In this document: positions 34,901 to 46,212 of the stretch, in pieces | Layout of the letters: the number at the start of each line of letters is the position of its first letter | How positions within the stretch are numbered: the stretch's first letter is position 1 | Source of the DNA: Prosopocoilus inquinatus | Lineage: Eukaryota > Arthropoda > Insecta > Coleoptera > Lucanidae | DNA length: 64,000 nt | Reading direction: 5' to 3' | NCBI GenBank assembly: GCA_036172665.1 | Contig: CM069871.1 | Coordinates: forward strand, 6,696,001 to 6,760,000 | Program-made: the position numbers and the translations under genes | The notes under the pieces: model-generated | What the model saw: only the letters and a program-made list of their open reading frames with translations | What the model was told of the DNA's origin: nothing | The model's database searches: none

Positions 34901-35010
34901 ACAAATCGTTTTTTGTTGCAATGAAACTCTCGAGCAGCCTCTGTACAGTTGTTTCAGCCTTATTTAGATTAAAATATTAGGTCAAAAAGGGATCGTAGGA
35001 TGTCGCTGTT
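34901..35010 (+). repeat. Dispersed 159-bp repeat family, partly deleted copy
   Basis: It starts ACAAATCGTTTTTTGTTGCA, has CGAGCAGCCTCTGTACAG, lacks the middle section, and ends with GGTCAAAAAGGGATCGTAGG and then ATGTCGCTGTT. Confidence 0.75.
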
Positions 35011-36205
35011 CAAACTGTTCGTTAAAATTTTTAATTTTAATTTGACAGTAGTTTAGGTGGCGACTTCACTATTTTAGGTCAAGAATTATGCACGTGAGGT
35101 CGCAATCTAAACTATTGTATACATACTCGATTCCGAGATAGCTTGGAAGTCCCGTTAAATTGCACTTGACTTGCTTATATTGAGTTTAAAGTGTTAAGTT
35201 TTTTATTTTTATTAATTCTTATTTTTTTCTCGATTAAGTTGGGTTGGTTTTATTTATTTCGGCTTAACTCTGATTGAGCTTTGATTTGAGTAATTTTTAT
35301 TTTTAATTATTTTCATCTTTAATGCTTTGCTTAGGCTAGGCAGAGTTGAGTAGGTTGAGTTGAGCTGGATTAGACTTAATAATTTTAAACGTTCCGATTT
35401 TTAATTTTTTTTTTCAGTTTCTAGATTCTTAGGTTTTAATTCCCTAGACAAAATCTTACCACTTTCAATATTTTATGCTTGTGTTAGGTAGAAGTTAAAA
35501 AAGGAGTTAAATGCAGTTGGCTTTAAAATAAAATGAGTTTTGGATTTTGTTGAGTCTTATTTTTATTTTATTTTTATTTATATTTATTTTTTATTTCCTG
35601 ACAATTTTAATTTTTTTTGAGTCGTTTCTTTCGGTTTCGAGTTTTAATTTTTTTGAATTTCTTTTCAATATTAATTTCTTGCTCGGGCTGGGACACATTA
35701 AATCGATCTTGAGTTGAGCTGACCTTGCTTCTTGGTTAATTAAAATTGAGTTTTGATTTTTTTTGGCCGCTTTTTTTTCAGTTTTGAGTTTCGAATTTTG
35801 AATTTTTAGTGTTAATTTCTTGCAGACACGTTAAATTGTTTTGCGTTGATTTGACCTTGCCTGGTTAATTAAAACTGAGTTTTGATTTTTTGACCGTTTT
35901 TTTTTTTTCAGTTTCGAGTTTTAAACAGTTCTGAATTCCTTTTTAGCGTTAATTTTTTGCTCCGGTTGGGTTCGGTTAGATTGATTTGAGTTGACTTGAC
36001 TTTGCTTGGTTAATTAAAATTAAGTTTTCTTGAGTGTCTTTTTTCGAGTTGTAATTTCTTTAGATTCCTTTTTATTTACTCTTTATAAATCAGGAAAATG
36101 ACGCCTCGATGTACCTATAATAAACGTATTTTGAGCTACTTTTCAATTATTTTTCTTTTATTATTAATTCGATTACTATCTTTTTTGTCTTTTAAGTCTG
36201 CTTGG

Positions 36206-37477
36206 AATCTTAGCCCTGTCTCGACTCTATGAAGTCCTGAACGAATATTTCCTTCAGTTTTTCGTTGGATGTCCTCAACAACATCTTTTTTTCCTCTCAA
36301 GACACACTTCATCTTGAGGCAAAGAAAATGTCTGCGTCTTCCTCTAGGTTTAGAGCGCATAGTCTCTAGATGTCCAAATCCAAGTCTACAGATTTATTTT
36401 GAACTTAACCTTCCTAATCTTAGCCCTGTCTCGATTCTATGAAGTCCTGAGCGAATGTTTCCTTCAGTATTTCGTTGGATGCCCTCAACAACATTTTTTT
36501 TTCCTCTCAAGACACACTTCATCTTGAGGAAAAGAAAACGTCTTGCGTCTTCCTCTAGGTTCAAAGTGCGTAGACTTTGGATATCCAAATTCAGGTCTAC
36601 AGATTTATTTTGAACTTAACCTTCCTAATCTTAGCCCTGTCTCGATTCTATGAAATCCTGAGCGAATGTTTCCTTCAGTATTTCGTTGGATGCCCTCAAC
36701 AACATTTCTTTTTTTCCTCTCAAGACACACTTCATCTTGAAGAAAAGAAAATGTCTGCGTCTTCCTCTAGGTTTAAAACGCGTAGACTTTGGATGTCCAA
36801 ATCCAAGTCTACAGATTTAGTTTGAACTTAACCTTCCTAATCTTAGCCCTGTCTCGATTCTATGAAGTCCTGAGCGAATGTTTCCTTCAGTATTTCGTTG
36901 GATGCCCTCAACAACATTTCTTTTTTTCCTCTCAAGACACACTTCATCTTGAAGAAAAGAAAATGTCTGCGTCTTCCTCTAGGTTTAAAACGCGTAGACT
37001 TTGGATGTCCAAATCCAAGTCTACAGATTTAGTTTGAACTTAACCTTCCTAATCTTAGCCCTGTCTCGATTCTATGAAGTCCTGAGCGAATGTTTCCTTC
37101 AGTATTTCGTTGGATGCCCTCAACAACATTTCTTTTTTTCCTCTCAAGACACACTTCATCTTGAAGAAAAGAAAATGTCTGCGTCTTCCTCTAGGTTTAA
37201 AACGCGTAGACTTTGGATGTCCAAATCCAAGTCTACAGATTTAGTTTGAACTTAACCTTCCTAATCTTAGCCCTGTCTCGATTCTATGAAGTCCTGAGCG
37301 AATGTTTCCTTCAGTATTTCGTTGGATGCCCTCAACAACATTTTTTTTTCCTCTCAAGACACACTTCATCTTGAGGAAAAGAAAACGTCTGCGTCTTCTT
37401 CTAGGTTCAGAGCGCATAGACTTTGGATGTCCAAATCCAAGTCTCCAGATTTATTTTGAACTTAACCTTCCTGTTTG
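36206..37477 (+). repeat. 212-bp tandem array, six copies
   Basis: TAGCCCTGTCTCGA recurs at 36211, 36421, 36632, 36844, 37056 and 37268, a period of 210-212 bases. The three central copies are nearly identical, while the outermost copies differ by scattered substitutions and a few single-base indels. The repeated 82-codon frames starting at a WMSKSK/MDVQIQ-like segment are shadows of the repeat and end at stops in every unit, so I do not call them genes. Unit ends are abrupt on both sides. Confidence 0.95.
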
Positions 37478-38745
37478 CTTCATGGGCGGGTAGGATTCAT
37501 GAAACAAAATCCAATGACATTAAGCTAACTAATTCGATGCGTATAGCAGGATATTTCATAAAGGAAAAGAAAAATGCAGTACGTAATTCAAATGAAAGTT
37601 GAAGAATTTTGAGGGAGACTCTAAGTAATGTGGATCATAAGAAGAAGAATCTATAACTGGCCCAATGTAACAAGTTTTTTTTTATTGTGTGCGTAATCCT
37701 TTCTATTTTAATCGGATTTGTCTCTAATGGAACGTAACTCCAAGGGCAACATGATCATTTATTATGATTGTATGACATCATTATACGCATAATTAGTTTC
37801 TTCGTGCCATCTCAGAGCATGGAGGACTTCAACCAACATGATATCTCGCTATTTGTCTTTCTAAATATTCTCCTCGCCTTATGAATATTCATAATCCCTA
37901 CATCTCAATAAGCGTCTCGTCAAACAATTACGCATCCCCAACCTAGCATACAGCAAATAACAACAAAAGTCATTAACATCATTCAGAGTCATTAAACGTG
38001 AAGGAAATTCGGTGGTTTCCTTTGAATTAGAATGTGCTGAGGGGAAAACTGAATAAACTTAGAAAAGAAATTAAGAATTTACTATTGTCACGGTAATTTT
38101 GGGTCTAGGGGCATACTCAGAGTTAAGTTCAATAAAAAAAATATTTATTATAGACAATAAATTAAGTCAGATGATTTTGGTGCTTACACTAGGGGTGGTT
38201 TTTATTTAGGGGTCTTATCACTGCCTGTCTGTAATATGCGTTCCAGTATTTAAAGACATTATGACGTGCTCTTTTGCACACGGCACGGAACTCAACGGTT
38301 TTGCATTATGCAAGTCCCCCGTTTGTTCAGAGTCATGTCGCATTGCATATTTTGTTTACAAGTACAAGTACTTCCCGGAATATAATTTCTACTTACTACA
38401 TTTTCTTATTGTTACACTAAGTGTACATGCAATGTACTGTTGTCTTTTCTTTTCTCGTGTTGTAAATGATCCGACGAAACAAGTTGAATATAAGGATGCA
38501 GAAGACACACAACACAAATATAATAATTTAAGAAAGTGCCCCGCGCATTTAAATAATGCCCCCCCGAAATCTGGAACACAAAGCTTCTTCCGCTACATGA
38601 AGCCCCGAACATAAATCCTCATGCAAAGGGCGGTAATATTCAAAGGAATGGGGAAATATGTTTTGTACATCTGCTTAAAATAGTAAATATCTGAAAATGA
38701 GGAGAATGTTTCCGAACATGTGTGCTTCACTGTCTTGGTGCAAGG
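37478..38745. other. AT-rich sequence with a possible truncated LTR
   Basis: TGTCACGGTAATTTTGGG at 38096 resembles the start of the solo LTR at 49198, and a TTTATT (reverse AATAAA) follows about 50 bases on, but no matching CGTGACA end was found. A 117-codon open frame at 38261-38614 has no recognisable domain. Confidence 0.35.
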
Positions 38746-38896
38746 AAGTCGTTTTAAACTACCCCATTTCAGCAAAATTTAAATTGAATTGAAAACCATT
38801 TGGAAGAATGGAACATCTTCCATCTCCAAACCGTATCTTCTTGTTCTTTGAACCAAATATTGTATGTACGAGAAATGGAGTAGTTTAAAACGGCTT
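38746..38896. mobile_element. Small foldback, GTCGTTTTAAACTAC ends
   Basis: AAGTCGTTTTAAACTACCCC pairs with a right end whose reverse complement reads AAGCCGTTTTAAACTACTCC, and both are followed by CATTTC. The element is about 151 bases long. The flanking target duplication is unclear. Confidence 0.6.
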
Positions 38897-39089
38897 TTAG
38901 GCACGCACGGGTTTCGATCTTGTTTATTACCAAGATAATGGAGGGACCCTAAACAAATTAAATCACCTGGGGATATTTAATTAGGTTGCTTATACTCTCC
39001 TGTATGTACATCTAGAATACAACCCTTAATGTGAAACGCCTACTTGCTAACTTTATCAAAATTAAATATTTCAGCCGCTTGCTTTATAA

Positions 39090-39287
39090 TCAAGGAAAAG
39101 AATTCAGGCCACTTAGTGTTGGACGCTTTTTACGTCGAATGTACTATGCGTTGCATCGAATTGTTATTGAGTGGAAGGGGAAGGAGTGCAATGCCAGCGT
39201 TCGCACGTTATGGGCGAGGCTGATACAGTCGGAGTACTAAATTTTCGTACCGTTCGCGGAGCAAGTGGCCTGAATTCTTTTCCTTGA
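39090..39287. mobile_element. 198-bp MITE with TTATAA duplication, copy 1
   Basis: Perfect inverted ends of about 25 bases begin TCAAGGAAAAGAATTCAGGC. TTATAA lies immediately outside both ends (39084-39089 and 39288-39293). A diverged second copy occupies 42600-42822. An internal 69-codon frame is a by-product of the repeat and does not resemble a transposase. Confidence 0.85.
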
Positions 39288-39293
39288 TTATAA

Positions 39294-40080
39294 TAATATT
39301 TAAATTCCGTAAAATATTCATTTTTAAATTCCAAAATGCTTCTGTATACATGATGCCCTATCATAATGCATCGTTCTGAGAATGGGTGTGAGAGAATTGT
39401 TAAAAAAAGCGCAGTTTTATGACTTCAAGAATTAATTATTAGACAACCAAAACAAGCAATATTTCTAAAATTATTAATAGGCTAGTTCACACAAATAGTT
39501 TATTTTAAAGCCACGTTCACAAAAATACTTATTATACTTGTAAGTTACAAAGTCTAATTCTGTACAACGCGTCGTCATGCACCCTGTATATTTGCTTATC
39601 CGATTTATTTTATGCGAAGAGACTTCCTCTTGTTTGACAGTTGACAGTTTCTTCACACGATTAAAATCTTAGCGAATGAAACGTTGATGCTTAGATAACC
39701 TTCGGAAGAGCTTTTATTTTGACGTTTTGACATCACGTAATAATTAAATTAAATAAGCTCGAATAAAAGAAGAAGGACAAGAAGAAAGATGGTCAATTGT
39801 TTCAAAGTCAAAATAAAAATAAAATAGCGTCAGGTCTAATAAAACAAAAACAAAAGACAATCATCGATGAAGACAGGACGAAAGCAACAATAAGTCAAAT
39901 CGCTGTAAAAATTGACACTCAGAAATTTAATCTGTATGTATTAAAGAAAACAGTTAATAGTTAAAAAGTGTAATCGAATGATGAAAGAGAAGAAAAAAAA
40001 ATGGCAATCAATCGACAGAATTAAAATGTAAAGAAAACAAACGCAAACCGAGCACAAAAAAAACAAAAACAACAAAAGTC
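39294..40080. other. AT-rich, then A-rich sequence
   Basis: The later part (from about 39760) is A-dominated with CAAAAGACAATCATCGATGA-like words belonging to the A-rich module family that continues to 42.5 kb. No gene. Confidence 0.5.
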
Positions 40081-42546
40081 AATTGACAGTTAAAAAATTA
40101 AAAATAATATGAAATAAAACCAAACAAAATAAAAACAAAAAAAAAACAAAAGATGGTCAATTGATGAGACGAAAATAGGATTATAAAAACAATAATTGAT
40201 TTAAAAATTGACTAATTTCATCGCAATCAAAAATTTAATCTCTAAACATTTCAGAAACAAGATAATTAAAAAAATAAAGTAAAGTCCAATCGCATAAAAC
40301 ATAAAACAAAAACGACAATCAATCGACGGAACTAAAATATAAACCTAAATCTCCAACCGAACTAATAAAGGAAACAAAAACAAAAGACGATCAATTCAGA
40401 ATTAAAAAAATAAATAAAATCACATCAAATATAATCAAACAAATGAAAAGCAGAAATAAAAGACGATAGATAATAGTTAAAAAATAAAAACGGATTAAAT
40501 GTCAGTAAAGTAAAATAAGAAATGAAAAAAAAAGACAATAGACGATCGCTGAAGAAAATAAGATGAAAATAAAAAATCTATAACGCTAATGTTAATCGTC
40601 AAAAGTCAAATCGAATTAAGAGAAGAAACAACGTCTATCAATTGAATATACAAAAAATGTCAATAAAGTCAAACAAGAAATGAAAAAGAAAAAACAATAG
40701 ACGATCGCCGATGAAGATAAGACGAAACTAAAAAATCTATAACGCTAATATTAATTGTCAAAAGTCAAATCGAATTAAGAGATTGACGAATTTTTAACCG
40801 AAAGTTTGAACAAATGAAAAAACAACAGGTATGACAATTCAAACATAAAATAAAGTAAAGACAAAACACAGTCGAAGAAATTTATATCGGAATCGACTTC
40901 TGTTGACATAATTTGAAAGGTTCGTTCAAAGTAAACTCTTCTTATAACAAAATCGACTGTTTTATTTACTTGTAACGCAACGGCAACGCGGCGCCATTTT
41001 AACTCCAAGCTCAGGAAGGGGACAAATCCACAACGAATAGAAAACAAACGTAATTCATTTCGAAATCGACCATCAATTGTTTTTTTTTTCTACTTTTAAA
41101 ACGGAAATAAATTTTTTCATCGTTTTTCCTAAAAAGTCATATCATTCACTTGTAAAGCGTGCGGCCATTTTTATTCCAAATTTGGGCGGTAAATTTAAAA
41201 CCACACAGCAGCGGGAAGTAGAAGAATCTTTTTTATCGGCATCGATGACGTTCATTATTTATTTTGCTCAATAAAAAAATTATTAACTTTCTCTTTTGCC
41301 ATAACTTCAATTGATAGTTAAAAAATTAAAAATAATATGAAATAAAACCAAACAAAATAAAAAAATGGTCAATTGATGAGACGAAAATAGGATTATAAAA
41401 ACAATAATTCATTTAAAAATTGACTAATTTCATCGCAATCAAAAATTTAATCTCTAGACATTAAAGAAACAAGATAATTAAAAAGTAAAGTGAAGTCCAA
41501 TCGCATAAAACATAAAACAAAAACGACAATCAATCGACGGAACTAAAATGTAAAATAATCTCCAACCGAACTAATAAAAGCAACAAAAACAAAAGACGAT
41601 CAATTCAGAATTAAAAAAATAAATAAAATCACATCAAATATAATCAAACAAATGAAAAGCAGAAACAAAAGACGATAGATAATAGTTACAAAAATAAAAA
41701 CGGATTAAATGCAATCGAATAAAAGTGGGAAAAAAACGTCGATTAATTGATTGCATAAAAATGTCAATAAAGTCAAATATGAAATGAAAAAAAAACAATA
41801 GACGATCGCCGATGAAGATAAGACGAAACTAAAAATTCTATAACACTAATATTAATTGTCAAAAATTAAATCGAATTAAGAGAAAAAAAAACGTCGATCA
41901 ATCAATAAAGTCTAATAAGAAATGAAAAAAAAAACAATATCGCCGATGAAGATAAGACGAAATTAAAAATTCTGTAACACTAATATTAATTGTCAAAATT
42001 CAAATCGAATTAAGAGATTTGACGAATTTTTAACCGAAAGTTTGAACAAATGAAAAAACAAAAGGTTTGATAATTCAAATATAAAATAAAGTAAAGACAA
42101 AATACAGTCGACGAAATTTATATCGGAATCGACTTCTGTTGCCATAATTAAAAGGTTCGTTCAAAGTAAACTCTTCTTATAAGAAAATCGACTGTTTTAT
42201 TTACTTGTAACGCAACGGCAACGCGCCGCCATTTTAGCTCCAAGCTCAGGAAGGGGACAAATCCAAGACGAATAGAAAACAAACGTAATTCATTTCGAAA
42301 TCGACCATCAATTGTTGTTTTTCTTTTCTACTTTTAAAACGGAAATAAATTTTTTCATCGTTTTTCCTAAAAAGTCATATCATTCACTTGTAAAGCGTGC
42401 GGCCATTTTTACTCCAAATTTGGGCGGTAAATTTAAAACCACACAGCAGCGGGAAGTAGAAGAATCTTTTTTTATCGGCATCGATGACGTTCATTATTTA
42501 TTTTGCTCATGATGATGAAATGACTTTCTCTTTTGCCATAACTTCG
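40081..42546 (+). repeat. Tandem duplication of a 1.23-kb A-rich module
   Basis: 40081-41308 and 41309-42546 are two copies in direct orientation. Both begin AATTGA-AGTTAAAAAATTA, carry GACGATCAATTCAGAATT and CGCCGATGAAGATAAGACG words, and end with GCGTGCGGCCATTTTTA, ATTTGGGCGGTAAATTTAAA, GCGGGAAGTAGAAGAATC and TTTTGCCATAACTTC. Substitutions and small indels separate them. The 65-codon frames near 41077 and 42312 are the same sequence in the two copies and have no recognisable function. Confidence 0.9.
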
Positions 42547-42599
42547 CAAGTCCATTGTTTTAATTCTCATTGGGAAGTCTTTTTTATAACTAGGGAAAA

Positions 42600-42822
42600 G
42601 AATTCGGCCCACTTGGACGTTTTTTACGCCCCGAATGTACTATTTACTTTTTTCGTAGCTCCGATACATCTAGTTCTTATTGAGTGGGAGGGGAAATAGT
42701 ACTGGTGCGACCAGTGGGAGTCTTCGCACGTCGCAGAAATTCTAGTGGGCGGGATTAATACAGTCCGAATACTAAATTTTCGTGCTGTTCGCAGAACAAA
42801 TGGGAAGATTTCTTTTCCCAGT
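42600..42822. mobile_element. 223-bp MITE with TTATAA flanks, copy 2
   Basis: The ends CTAGGGAAAAGAA and (reverse complement) ACTGGGAAAAGAA are flanked by TTATAA at 42594-42599 and 42823-42828. The interior aligns with 39090-39287 (GAATGTACTAT, TATTGAGTGG, AATACTAAATTTTCGT), with a longer middle and more divergence. Confidence 0.75.
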
Positions 42823-42828
42823 TTATAA

Positions 42829-43365
42829 CTAAACTGAGAAAGTACCGAAGCACGCGGCCATTTTGTCGCCATATTTAGGCGGTAAATTCAAAAGCAGTCC
42901 AATTTTTTTTACAGAACAGTGTGGCTTGTTTCTCTTGAATTTAAAGTGGAAAGATCGTATAAGAAAAAATGCGCTTATGATATTTTTCTTAGATTTTCGA
43001 ACGACCCCTTCAATATTTCTTCTGTTGCTGGCGTTTCTTCTTCCATTGATGTTATTTGCTGCTGCTTTTGCTGTTTTGTGATAACTGAAGTGTTTTGAGT
43101 TACCACGGAACAATAGCGGCAGCCCTGAGGAAATCTTTTGTGAGAAAGACGAAACGTCGGCAACAGAAGAAACATTAACGTGTTTGCCTAGACTGGAAAC
43201 CTAAGAAGATGGGCGATGACCTCGGAAGCCTTCAGGATTATCTTCTTTACGATAACTTAGACGGTTTTCTGTTTTAGTTTTGACCTCGTTTTTGTTTGTT
43301 GTGCAATCGATTAGCTTTTGTTTGTCTTGCTTGTGATCAAGAATGGAATTCGCATATCTACACAT
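42829..43365. other. Mixed sequence, no confirmed gene
   Basis: It begins with CGCGGCCATTTTGTCGCC and AGGCGGTAAATTCAAAA, related to the ends of the 1.23-kb modules. Several overlapping open frames of 66-94 codons on both strands look compositional. Confidence 0.4.
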
Positions 43366-43460
43366 ACTGAGCCTCGGGGTCCACCATACCCAACTGTTTC
43401 TCACCATCGACTTGGGTGCCTTGTTATTTTCTCTTTATTATAAAGGTTTCTATTAAATTA
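43366..43460 (+). repeat. 95-bp dispersed repeat, copy 1
   Basis: ACTGAGCCTCGGGGTCC at the start and GGTTTCTATTAAATT at the end are shared with 44566-44660 in the same orientation. In both cases a hAT-like terminus follows within about 100 bases. Confidence 0.8.
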
Positions 43461-43479
43461 AGAATGTGAATAAAATTTG

Positions 43480-43541
43480 TAAGAGGGTCGATGGAAATTT
43501 TTATTTTCTTGTCGATGCTCAAGAAAGTTTGGGAACCCCAG
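43480..43541. mobile_element. hAT-like right end (partner not found)
   Basis: The block GTCGATGGAAATTTTTATTT then GTCGATGCTCAAGAAAG and TTTGGGAACCCCAG matches the right end of the element at 48921-50142. The terminus reads CTGGGGTTCCCAAA in reverse. The A-rich modules upstream resemble the interior of that element, so 39.8-43.5 kb may be the body of a larger, rearranged relative. Confidence 0.55.
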
Positions 43542-44565
43542 CTCAGGGGTAAAGCTAAATCCAACCCTCGCGCGCATTGTTCAAGTCATTTATTAATTAC
43601 GTTCTGTAAATAAATATGAAACTTCAACAACAAAACGAGTATTGCGAAATTAATCATCCGATATCAAACCGCAATTATTATTCGGCGTGACAATTTACGC
43701 CGCCCTGGGCTCTTATCTGATCCAAATAATTAAATTTCTCTTGTTGGAACAGTATTTAAATTATTCATTAATCACAAACACGTACAACTTGGAGGGCGCA
43801 AACAGCAAATTTACGGTGCGGCGGCGGCGTCTGAATCAATAATAAATTTGTGTGTGAGAGTTTTAATTTTTAAAGTATTTTCAAATTACGTTAATTTCAG
43901 AAATTGATTTCAATCCAATAAACGTTCAACCCAGTTTCATAAAATGTATATCGGCTAAAACAGCTTACCAGGAAACGTTGTTTTCACAATTCAATTTCAT
44001 CCCTGAACTCACCTGCAACAAAAAAAAAACAATCAATATGAATTCGAAGTTTCGCATTTCATTTGCATTTCAAATTCTGTCCGTGTTCGGCATTCGAACG
44101 TTTTAATTCTTTGATCTTCATTAATAAATATTATTATACCTAGTTATAAAACATACCTAAGACCAAACTAGAAAGGACAAAAGAGTATTCCACATTCAAC
44201 ACTATATGTACTTATTAAATTTAGTCTTCCACCAAAATGATTAAATGTCCCATAAACGCTGTCGACTGCTCTAATTAAATTTCTGGATGCATGCACAAAG
44301 CATTATTGTTTGCCGGAATGCATAATTCTGAACGGCTATGTATAAACATTAGTTGCTTAATTGAAGTTGAACGTGATGAAATTAGCAAGTCAAAGTAAAA
44401 GTTCCATTTGATTGAATTAGCCTCATCAGTTATTTACGAAAAAAAAGGCGTCCTGGTTCTGTGAAATGTTCTTTTTTACACAATTTTAGAAATATTAAGG
44501 CATGCGCAAAAAGTATGTGGTACACTTAGCTGGAGGGATAAATTAAAAACAATAGCGGTCCTAGA
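43542..44565. other. AT-rich sequence, no gene
   Basis: Nothing with support. Confidence 0.5.
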
Positions 44566-44660
44566 ACTGAGCCTCGGGGTCCTTCATACTCAACGGTTTC
44601 TTTCCACAGACTTGTGTCCCTTGTTATTTTAGTTTATTAGAAGAAGGTTTCTATTAAATT
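44566..44660 (+). repeat. 95-bp dispersed repeat, copy 2
   Basis: Same sequence family as 43366-43460, with about ten scattered differences by eye. Confidence 0.8.
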
Positions 44661-44761
44661 CAAAAGTAATTCATTCGTACTCTTCATTAAGATCATTTTT
44701 GATTGAAATTCCTACTAATTGGAAGAAACAATTAAAAAAAATCTGTATTTTAAAATCTAAT

Positions 44762-46100
44762 CAGGGGTTCCCAGCGGGATGGATATTGACCCCCAAGGGA
44801 TCGATGGCAAGTTAAAAAGGATCAATGAACCTGTAGGGGTCGCTTAGGGGTCATAGAATACCCAGGAGTCATTTGGGGGTGGTTGACTGGGAAACGATCG
44901 GACATTCCCTAATTATTGTATTTCTTTTTTTCATTTTAAACTCTTCGTTTTAATTGAAAGTAATAAACTTTTTATCTTAAGACGCAGTAAGAACACGAAC
45001 GAAGAAGAGGTTCAGCGATTAAATATTTTTTAAACTTTGATTAAAATTTCCCCTACTAGTCAAGAGATGGCGCTCTAATTCACGATGATTGCTCCAATAG
45101 ACTTCCTTGAAAATAATTAGGAGTAATTAGTAATTAAAAGGATTTAGTTTTTTTTTTTAAACTAAAATTAGAAGATAAGATGAAAACGTTAGCGATGAAA
45201 TATTTTTAAAAGCTTGATTAAAATAGGCTACACATTTGGTTAAGAGATGGCGCTCTAAAAGACAATGAAGGTCTCCATTATATCTCATTTTGTTTTGCTT
45301 GAAATTAATTAGACATAAAAATATCCATTTTTTAAGGTAAATTTTTTTTTAAGTCGATCAGTACACTGCTTCCTTTTGGGCGAAAGATGGCGCTCTAAAT
45401 TCCTGTATGATAAAGTATCAAATACGGAAACTCTATTCCTGAGATACCTTCATTCTACATGGTTGATTTAATTTCGAAAAAAAAAAAACAATACTTGGAT
45501 TTGCGCTCTTGTTGGAGCCCGATGAGCTCATTTCGAAGAAATAAAAATAAATGAGCAAAGAGATGGCGCTGTAAATAATTCGTTCCGTTTTAACTTCCGA
45601 ATGAATTTCTTTATAAAAATAGAATGAAATTTTGAAAAAATATTAAAAAATAAATTTAAAGGTAGAAGGCAAAGTTATTGCTTAAAATACGATGCGTTGC
45701 TAATTCAAATCAGAATGACGTAGCTTTCATTTTTGATCAAGAGATGGCGCCCTGAATAATTCCCACCACGCCTTTTCGATTTTCAACATAATTTTGAAAT
45801 TAAAATAAATTAGAATGTAGAAGACAGGGTTCGGCTGTGAACGTCCGTGTGAGGCTAAAAAGCTGTTACAACATGATCAAGAGATAGCGGTTTGAACGAG
45901 TCCTGTCTAGATGTGTCTAGCTGACACGACGTGAGCTTTATATTTTTAAATTAAATTTTAAATTTGAATTATTATATTATATTAAATTTCAATCGTTACA
46001 ATAACAATTAAGCTTAAATTGGGAAAGAAAGGGGTTGACGAAAACAACTTTTTTTTTCTTCTAATGGGGGGCGTTGCTTGAAACAGGTTGGGAATCCCTG
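44762..46100. mobile_element. hAT-like element, 1.34 kb, non-autonomous
   Basis: The left end CAGGGGTTCCCAGCGGG and the reverse complement of the right end CAGGGATTCCCAACCTG are hAT-type termini. The flanking ATCTAAT (left) and ATCTACAT (right) look like an 8-bp duplication with one base lost. There is no transposase frame; the interior is filled by an old tandem array (listed separately). Left subterminal sequence has several GGGGTC repeats, as seen at 19729. Confidence 0.65.
45050..45910 (+). repeat. Diverged array with AGAGATGGCGCTCTAA boxes
   Basis: AGATGGCG boxes (the last one AGATAGCG) occur at about 45065, 45246, 45387, 45561, 45742 and 45890, mostly 140-180 bases apart. Each lies in a similar context (CAAGAGATGGCGCTCTAA) and is followed by AAAT and TTGAAA-like sequence. 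Between boxes the copies have diverged strongly, so the array is old. It lies wholly inside the hAT-like element. Confidence 0.7.
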
Positions 46101-46212
46101 ATCTACATTGAAACATAGTGTCGCGTTAAGGGAAATAATTAATTTTGTTTGGTTTGATTACAATGTTTTTCTTTTTGATTTAATTTAGTCGCGCATAATA
46201 ATAAAAACGCCG

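Larger units (their letters stand above)
33781..36070. repeat. Inverted field of degenerate CTCAACTC / GAGTTGAG repeats
   Basis: 33790-34020 reads in the same orientation as 29.3-29.7 kb; 34280-36050 carries the same words in reverse complement. Within the latter, a 134-bp tandem pair starts at 34265 and 34399 (AATATATTTTCATTTTTCTC then TTGAGTTGGGTTTACC). Three copies of GGTTAATTAAAA-TGAGTTTTGATTTTTT lie near 35731, 35861 and 36008. No coding potential. Confidence 0.6.

Noticed and set aside
36577..37493. Repeated 82-codon open frames that look like a duplicated gene
   Set aside because: They are copies of one frame in the 212-bp array; each runs over the unit boundary into a stop, and the period, not the protein, is what is conserved.
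38096..38300. Second solo LTR starting TGTCACGG
   Set aside because: No CGTGACA end and no flanking duplication were found; the similarity to 49198 is limited to the first bases and a TTTATT.
39031..39240. 69-codon frame RLLYNQGKEFRPL as a gene
   Set aside because: It lies across the inverted end and interior of the TTATAA-flanked MITE, and a mirrored version occurs on the other strand, as expected from the inverted repeats.
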